From assembly GCF_050947875.1 (NCBI RefSeq), contig NC_134569.1, forward strand, positions 190,852,727 to 190,916,726: a stretch of DNA of 64,000 bases, read 5' to 3'. Both the position numbers and the translations under genes were made by a program. Position 1 is the stretch's first letter, and every line of letters begins with the position of its first letter. This DNA is from Dermacentor variabilis. Its lineage: Eukaryota > Arthropoda > Arachnida > Ixodida > Ixodidae. Under the pieces are notes generated by a model, which was not told the origin of the DNA, made no database searches, and worked only from the letters and a program-made list of their open reading frames with translations. This document shows, piece by piece, positions 58,471 through 64,000 of the stretch.

Positions 58471-58958
58471 TTCAATAATAATGGTAAGCTTCCAGTCAGG
58501 CGCTGGCAATGTCTGCCGTATGCGATCCAACCTATTTTTAGTCTTCTGTGAATTTCCTTCTCATGATCAGGGTTCCCTCTGATTAATTGACCTAGGTAAA
58601 CGTACTCCTTCACAGTCTCTAGTGGCCGACTGGCCATCCTGATCTCTTGTTCCTTTGCCCGGCTATTTATCATTATCTTCATCTTCTGCATAATAATATT
58701 CAACCCCACTCTTACACTCTCTCTGTTAAGGTCTCCAATCATTTGTTGTAACTCGTCTGCATTGTTGTTGAATAGAACAATGTTATCGGCAAACCGAAGG
58801 TTGCCGAGATATTTGCCGTCGATCTTTACCCATAAGCCTTCCCAGTTTAATAGCTTGAATTCTTCTAAGCACGCAGAAAATAGCTTTGGAGAAATTGTGT
58901 CTCCGTGTCTGACCCCTTTATCTATAGGTATCTCCCTGATTTTCTTGTGTAGAATTAA

Positions 58959-59683
58959 GAGGAAGCTTTAGCTCGAGGGCTCCTATCTAAATACATGTAA
59001 AAGGAGAATTCGTTTTTCTCGGCAACCACTGCACCACATTTGACGAGGTTTGCTGCATTTAAAAGACAAACTATAAAATCTAGTGACTGTTGGTTTCGAA
59101 TTTTCGAGTTAGATTGTTAATTTTTTATTAAAAATTGGCAAAAATCGAAAATTTTCAGAAAACGAAACTATCAGGTTTACAACTCTGTAATTTAACCACT
59201 AAAAATGATAATACAATTCCGTGAACTGCATCTAATAGTACATCTAAAGCGGACAAAATTGATATGTTACACATTAATATAAAAAGAATTAACCATAGTG
59301 AAATACAACCATTGCAAAACCGTTGTAACCAACGTGACAAATTCACGTAAGATGTAAAATGACATACTGAATTTGTCCGCTTTGAATGATCTAATGGATG
59401 CCGTTTACAGATCTGCGATATCAATTCTTGATGCAGAGCTATTAATTCGTAAACTTGGGGCTTCTATTTTTTTCAAACGGTCAAATATTTGAAAATCGTT
59501 TTTAAAAAATTCAAGCCCTAAATCGAAATTCCGCTTCCAACAGTCACTAGAATTTAACTTTCTCTTTCAAATGCAACAAATTTCATCAAAATCGGTCCAG
59601 GGGTTATCTCATAAAAACGTTTTTGCGTTTTACATGTATTTGAATAAGCCGCGTCGGAGTTGGGCCCGAGCTAAAGCTTCCTC
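58959..59683. mobile_element. 725-bp MITE with TTAA target duplication
   Basis: GAGGAAGCTTTAGCTCG at 58959 is matched by CGAGCTAAAGCTTCCTC ending at 59683. TTAA flanks both ends (58955-58958, 59684-59687). Inner inverted segments (AATACATGTAAAA with TTTTACATGTATT; AAAGCGGACAAA with TTTGTCCGCTTT) make most of it a loose palindrome. TTAA suggests mobilisation by a piggyBac- or Kolobok-type transposase; which one cannot be told. Confidence 0.92.
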
Positions 59684-59714
59684 TTAAGGTAGCTGTAGAA
59701 CCTCTGTAGATATT

Positions 59715-59894
59715 CTAACGCGAAAGACGAGTCAGTAAGACGAGAAACTATTTATAGATTATATTTACAACAACGGTTGCAGCGCTGACCGGTTAGATTC
59801 ACAGCGCGAGCCCAGTTCGTTCGTCCTCCTCTTTTCTGGAGTGATGGCGCCTACGCGCCTCGTTCAAACAAACAAATACCTCAAGCATGTAGCA
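59715..59894 (-). repeat. Probable solo LTR, 180 bp
   Basis: ATATT flanks both sides (59710-59714, 59895-59899). On the minus strand the insert runs TGCTACATGC...TTCGCGTTAG, like the TGTTACG...CGTAACA ends of the gypsy LTR nearby with decay. TATAAATA lies near its end. It interrupts the LINE codons between LEN and IYRGSTATL. Confidence 0.65.
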
Positions 59895-60563
59895 ATATTT
59901 TCCAAGCTTTTTACGTAAGCGTTCTGTACTCCTCGATTACGTAGTGCCTCTACGATTGCTGGTATCTCTATTGAATCAAATGCGTTTTCGTAATCTATAT
60001 AAGCCACATAGAGAGGCTCATTCTACTCTGCAGATTTCGCGATAAGCTGATTGATGACATGGATGTGATCCATTGTAAAGTATCTCTTGCTGAAGCCAGC
60101 CTGTTCCCTTGGTTGACAAAATCCAGTGTTAACCTTATTCTATTGGAGATTATTTTCGTAAATATTTTATATAATACTGGCAGCAAGCTAATGGTCCCAT
60201 AATTGTTCAATTCTTTAACGTCTCCTCTTTTTTTTTGTGGATTAGTATAATGTCTGCATTCTTCAAGTTTTCGGGGACCCTTGCAGTCGATAGACACTCC
60301 GTATAAAGAGCCGCCAGTTTTCCAAGCATTATGTCTCCTCCATCTTTGATTAAATCGACTGTTATTCCACGTTATCCTCCCGCTCTTCATAGTTTCGTGT
60401 CTTGCAGGGCTCTTCTGACCTCATCGCTAGTTATAGGAGGGTTTCTGTATACTGTTCATTACTGTTTCTAAGTGAACTATCGTGACTCCTCTGGGTATTG
60501 TATACAGGTCAGCTTAGAATTTTTCCGCTGCTTTTACTATATCTTCGAGATTGCTGATGATAT

Positions 60564-60749
60564 TGTTACGCATGAAGAAAACGAAGACCAGTGAACGTGC
60601 TTGTGGTCCCGAGTAGAGGAAGGAAGAAGAGAACGACGCTGAGTTGATTAACCAGCTGGCCGCTCTTGCGCTCACCTTCGATCGCGACCTAAAAGTAAAC
60701 GGTCCCCTTCATCCGTAAGGGTTAAAGACGGTCTCCTTCGCACGTAACA
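60564..60749 (+). repeat. 5' LTR, 186 bp
   Basis: Begins TGTTACGC and ends CACGTAACA; the terminal 7 bp (TGTTACG/CGTAACA) are perfect inverted repeats with TG...CA ends. The candidate target duplication on the left is GATAT (60559-60563). Confidence 0.9.
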
Positions 60750-60752
60750 AAG

Positions 60753-60770
60753 TGGTGGAGGTGCCGGGGT
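60753..60770 (+). other. Primer-binding site
   Basis: TGGTGGAGGTGCCGGGGT starts 3 bp after the LTR, with the TGG expected to pair with tRNA CCA. I could not assign the tRNA by eye. Confidence 0.6.
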
Positions 60771-60861
60771 ACCGCTGACAACAACGGAAACGTCACTGCC
60801 ACAGCTTCGTCGAAGCCGTCGACTTGCCGGCCTCCCGCCATCAGCCGTGACCGTCTTCGAC

Positions 60862-62105
60862 ATGCCAGAAGAAGGAGCCGCTCCTAGGGCAGCGCCTAGC
60901 AGTCCACTGCCATACTACCGAGTTCCACCCACCTTCGGAGGCAAAGCGGGGGAAGATGCCGACGAGTGGCTCGTCCACTACAAACGAGTGAGCAAGTCCA
61001 ACGGGTGGGATGCTACCGCTCAGCTCACCAATGTGGTGTTCTCCCTGACCGATACCGCCCTCGTGTGGTACGAGAACCACGAGGACGCGCTTACGACGTG
61101 GGAACATTTTGTTGACGAGCTAAAGGCGTGTTTGGGGACTCAGTCGCCAAAAAGAAGCGTGCGGAGCAGACACTGTCTCAACGGGCGCAGCTACCAGGTG
61201 AGACATGCACAACATATATCGAAGAAGTATTAAAGCTGTGCAAGGTGGTCAGTGCTCGCATGTCGGAAGAAGATAAAGTTGGACATTTGCTGAAAGGAGT
61301 GGCTGAGGATGTGTACAATTTTCTAATTGGAAAGGAGAGCCTCAGTTCTGTGTCTGACGTCATTCGGCACTGCAGAACTTTTGAAACGCTCAAGATGCGT
61401 CGGATTGCGCCAAAGTTTGGTCGATTGGCAAACGTTACGACGGTTGCCAGTGTGGACACGAGTCCTTGCCTCGACCTTCCTTCCACCATCCGACAGATTG
61501 TTCGCGAGGAACTTTCCCGTCGCGAGGAGTTGCATTCAACTGCTGACCACCATGGCGTGTACACGTCACGTGAGGCTATGACGACACCACATGCGGCCCC
61601 TTGGCAACCGATGGTTACCGCAGCGGCCGTAGAGTACAGCGCAGCCCCACAGTCGAGGATGACAACACGCCCTCCGACTCCGCGCTATGACCAACGCGCT
61701 CAACGCACGCCTACTCGACGCCCGATGTATCGTCGTGACACACGCCACGAACCAACCCACTACACGCGGGAAAATGATAATATCCGCTTCATTGACGAAC
61801 AACCAAGGTTTCGACCTCTCCCGGTGTGTTATTCCTGCGGTGTCCCGGGTCATATCTCGCGGTTTTGCAACTAGCGTATGACCACGTGGTATGGCCAGCC
61901 CTCAGAGTTTTCTCGGCCCTCCGAACGGTCACACGGTGCCCCGTGGCCACCACACGTATCATCTGGCGACGAGTATTGGCTCAGCAGCTCCCGGAATCGC
62001 TCCCCGGCATCTGACAGGAGTTTGACACCCCCACCGCAACATCGTGCTCCCCGTTCTCCCTCACCGCGGCATCGCACCACGTCCCCTTCGTCACCGGAAA
62101 ACTAG
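60862..62105 (+). pseudogene. gag: gag polyprotein with one frameshift and one stop
   Basis: ATG at 60862 starts MPEEGAAPRAAPSSPLPYYR, then the conserved gag core (FGGKAGEDADEWL, SKSNGWDATAQL, ALVWYENHE). A one-base loss near 61,130 moves the frame at FGDS. The second frame carries KKKRAEQTLSQRAQLPGETC, YNFLIGKESLSS and IRHCRTFETLKMRR. It ends in an intact knuckle CYSCGVPGHISRFC just before an in-frame TAG (61872-61874, where related copies are open). The frame continues with RSPASDRSLTPPP and RSPSPRHR to TAG at 62103-62105. The GTG at 60847 is in frame, but the ATG fits the family better. Gag packages element RNA; two lesions disable it here. Confidence 0.88.
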
Positions 62106-62136
62106 CTAGCGCGGCCGATGGAGGTGAGGTCGCTGG
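62096..62136 (+). promoter_or_regulatory. Candidate -1 ribosomal frameshift signal at gag stop
   Basis: GGAAAAC at 62096-62102 (gag frame G GAA AAC) abuts TAG. The -1 frame GGA AAA CTA GCT is open into pol. CTAGCG (62106-62111) can pair with CGCTGG (62131-62136), the same place as the stem in the copy at 1057 but with different bases, so pairing is kept by compensating changes. Confidence 0.6.
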
Positions 62137-64000
62137 AGACATGCTACTGACAGAAATACCTCCTGTGTTGATGCTGAAAAACAAAGTGCGCGTTCTTGTA
62201 GATAATGTCCCTGTGATGGCTCTGGTGGACACAGGCGCAACAATTTCTGTTATGAGTGTCTCTTTTAAACACGTGTTAGGGCGAAAGGTTTTGTTTAAAT
62301 GGGACGAAGGTTCAAAGTTCTGTGGAGTAAGTGGCGAGCCGTTGCGACCTATTGGGGTGTGTAGTGCTGACGTGTTCTTGGGAGGCCATGTTATTACGAC
62401 AGAGTTTGTAATTATTCCGCGGTCGACCCATGATGTTATTCTCGGCATGGACTTCTTGCGGGAGTGTGGGGCTACTGTCGACTGCCGCACAGGGAAAGTA
62501 TTCATAAGTGGTGCGATTCCATCAGGACTCCTGGAGAACCCTGTAGATCGCGAAACTACACTGTGTGTTTGTGGTGATACGGTCATACCTGCGTCATCTA
62601 CCGTTTGCGTTCCCGTTGTCTGTTGCGGCGCCGATTCCGACAGCTTCGAAGCTACCGTAGAACCGATGCACTTTAACTGTGTGAAGAAGAATGTGTTGGT
62701 GCCACATTGTGTGGTGTCAATCAAAGGCGGACGCACTGGCTTATGGACAGTAAACTGTTCTAAGGAGCCCGTTATACTACCAGACGGCATGAAATTAGCC
62801 TTCGCCAGGGAACACGCGTCCTTATCAGTGGCTGAACTTACAGATGTGCCGGAAGAACCTGATGGCCACAGTTCGGAAACAGCCCTTATGTCGATGGTAA
62901 ATAAATCGCTCAGCACGAGTGAACGCCGAAAGTTAGTGCGTGTGCTTTCGAAGCACGTTTCCGTATTCGACTTTGCGCAGAAAGACAAAATGCCTGCGAT
63001 CCCTGCGTCTCGAACGCGCCATACCATCAACACGGGTTCGGCAAATTCGATTAGACAACAGCCATATCGTGTTTCACCATCAGAGCGCCAGATTATCAAC
63101 GAACAAGTGCACGAAATGATGAAAAAGGGAGTCGTACAAGAGTCAGCGAGTCCGTGGGCAGCTCCAGTGATTCTTGTTAAAAAAAAAGATGGATCTTGGA
63201 GATTTTGCGTCGACTATCGCCGTTTGAATGCTATAACAAAAAAAGACGTGTACCCACTTCCACGTATTGATGACGCAATAGACTGCCTTCATTCCGCCTC
63301 TTACTTTTCCTCAGTAGATTTACGATCTGGCTATTGGCAAATTCCGATGCATCCTGACGACAAGGAGAAGACTGCCTTTGTAACCCCTGACGGCCTCTTC
63401 GAATTTAATGTGATGCCATTTGGATTGTGCAACGCTCCGGCAACTTTCGAGAGATTTATGGACACTGTTCTGCGCGGCTTGAAGTGGAACATCTGCATGT
63501 GCTACCTCGATGACGTCGTCATCTTTGGCCGCACCTTCAGTGAACACAACTCGCGCCTGGATATTGTCCTGAACTGCATCAGAAACGCTGGTCTAGTTTT
63601 TAACTCTAAGAAATGCCACTTCGGTGAACGCCAAACCCTTGTGCTTGGGCACCTTGTCGACAAGGATGGCATCCGCCCTGATCCCCAGAAAACAGCAGCC
63701 GTTGAAGCGTTCAGTGCACCGCGCTCTGTCAAGGAGCTCCGTAGTTTTCTGGGGCTTTGTTCCTATTTCCGCCGATTTATTCCGAAATTCGCCGACGTCG
63801 CGTATCCGCTGACATGCCTGCTACGAAAGGACACCCCCTTTGAGTGGACTCCGGAGTGCGACTCTTCTTTTCGTCAGTTGAAGTTTCTGCTGACGTCACG
63901 ACCGGTTCTTCGACACTTCAGTCCTTCAGCTCCGACGGAACTCCATACGGATGCGAGTGGCATAGGTATTGGTGCCGTCCTCGTTCAACGCTACGGTGAC
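62096..64000 (+). CDS. pol: pol polyprotein, 3' partial: protease, RT, start of RNase H
   Basis: The -1 frame is open from the slippery site to the last base (635 codons); the first ATG is 62141. Protease: DTG at 62228-62236 (ALVDTGATISVM) and HDVILGMDFL. RT: SIRQQPYRVSPSE, then SPWAAPVILVKKKDGSWRFC, YPLPRIDDAIDCLHS, VDLRSGYWQIPMHPD, MPFGLCNAPATFERFMDTVL, CYLDD (YLDD 63503-63514) and LRSFLGLCSYFRRFIPKFAD. The RNase H start has LHTDASGIGIGAVLVQ. All catalytic residues visible so far are present and there is no stop, so this pol may be functional unless broken beyond the window. Expression would depend on the -1 frameshift. Confidence 0.95.

Larger units (their letters stand above)
57987..60563 (-). 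mobile_element. RTE-type LINE, 5'-truncated, with nested insertions
   Basis: The minus-strand 3' end is the (ATG)n tail at 57987-58005. Going up: GEAFVLQWT, RQNTSWSDEIRKFAG and CSWAGHVMRR (C terminus, 58025-58290). Then come YVYLGQLI (about 58,595), the ADN-type catalytic box near 58,785, GVRQGDTIS near 58,910, NIYRGSTATL (about 59,690-59,712), AYIDYENAFDS (near 59,990), QAGFSKRYFTMDHIHVINQL, IILIHKK, and the start IISNLEDIVKAAEKF near 60,560. A MITE (58959-59683), a solo LTR (59715-59894) and the gypsy LTR at 60564 interrupt it. It is a different subfamily from the element at 26.8-30.0 kb and much older. Confidence 0.9.
60564..64000 (+). mobile_element. Ty3/gypsy (Mag-like) LTR retrotransposon, 5' part; runs off window
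   Basis: 5' LTR, PBS, gag and pol in order. It is inserted in the minus-strand LINE, whose codons stop at 60563. The right LTR and TSD are outside the window, so insertion age cannot be judged from LTR divergence. Gag has one frameshift and one stop. Pol is open to the last base, so this is a much younger copy than the one at 1-4689. Confidence 0.95.

Overview
The window is eukaryotic, repeat-rich and AT/GC-mixed, and I see no intact host gene in it. The retroelement families (Mag-like Ty3/gypsy, RTE-type LINEs with short GAT tails, a Gmr1-like Ty3/gypsy family) and the P-element/THAP9-like transposase suggest an arthropod, most likely a hard tick (Ixodida). That placement is from recognition of family style, not from a search.

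Left part (1-20.2 kb). 1-4689 is the 3' three-quarters of a decayed Ty3/gypsy element (gag, protease, RT, RNase H, integrase, polypurine tract, 3' LTR). A LINE reverse-transcriptase remnant lies on the minus strand at 5.15-5.96 kb. From 7.88 to 20.22 kb six exons on the plus strand form a broken P-element/THAP9-like transposase gene. Most splice junctions join in phase, but the exons carry stops and frameshifts. Its introns hold a foldback element, a duplicated repeat and a MITE-like inverted repeat.

Middle (20.2-39 kb). 20.2-26.8 kb shows nothing recognisable apart from a 60-bp LINE tail. 26,809-30,017 is a full-length RTE-type LINE with perfect 11-bp target-site duplications and a tRNA-like pol III promoter at its 5' end; it has only one frameshift and one stop. 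31.6-33.3 kb is a repeat with an inverted homologue at 41.2-44.9 kb. A decayed THAP-domain exon sits at 36.05 kb. A LINE remnant and the RT part of a Gmr1-like gypsy element (minus strand) follow at 37.9-39.26 kb.

Right-middle (39.3-57.95 kb). The integrase part of the same kind of gypsy element lies at 56.17-57.95 kb, also minus. The two halves end at exactly complementary points of one reading frame, each next to a CCCAGG(C/T)AGCAC terminus with an AA dinucleotide. I infer that 39,265-56,171 (16.9 kb) is an inserted block. Inside it are a 130-bp palindrome, two abutting foldback MITEs, a 5.1-kb unit with 15-bp terminal inverted repeats that contains a LINE remnant, tandem repeats, and another gypsy gag-pol fragment (52.0-54.1 kb) bracketed by copies of a foreign LTR end.

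Right end (57.95-64 kb). An RTE-type LINE (minus strand) is interrupted by a TTAA-flanked MITE, by a probable solo LTR with 5-bp TSD, and finally by the 5' end of a Mag-like gypsy element (LTR, PBS, gag, pol) that runs off the window with pol still open.

The most coherent biological signal is shared by the three Mag-like gypsy copies. Pol lies in the -1 frame of gag, a GGGAAAT or GGAAAAC heptamer directly abuts the gag stop codon, and a stem-loop follows in each copy. This is a candidate programmed -1 frameshift signal.
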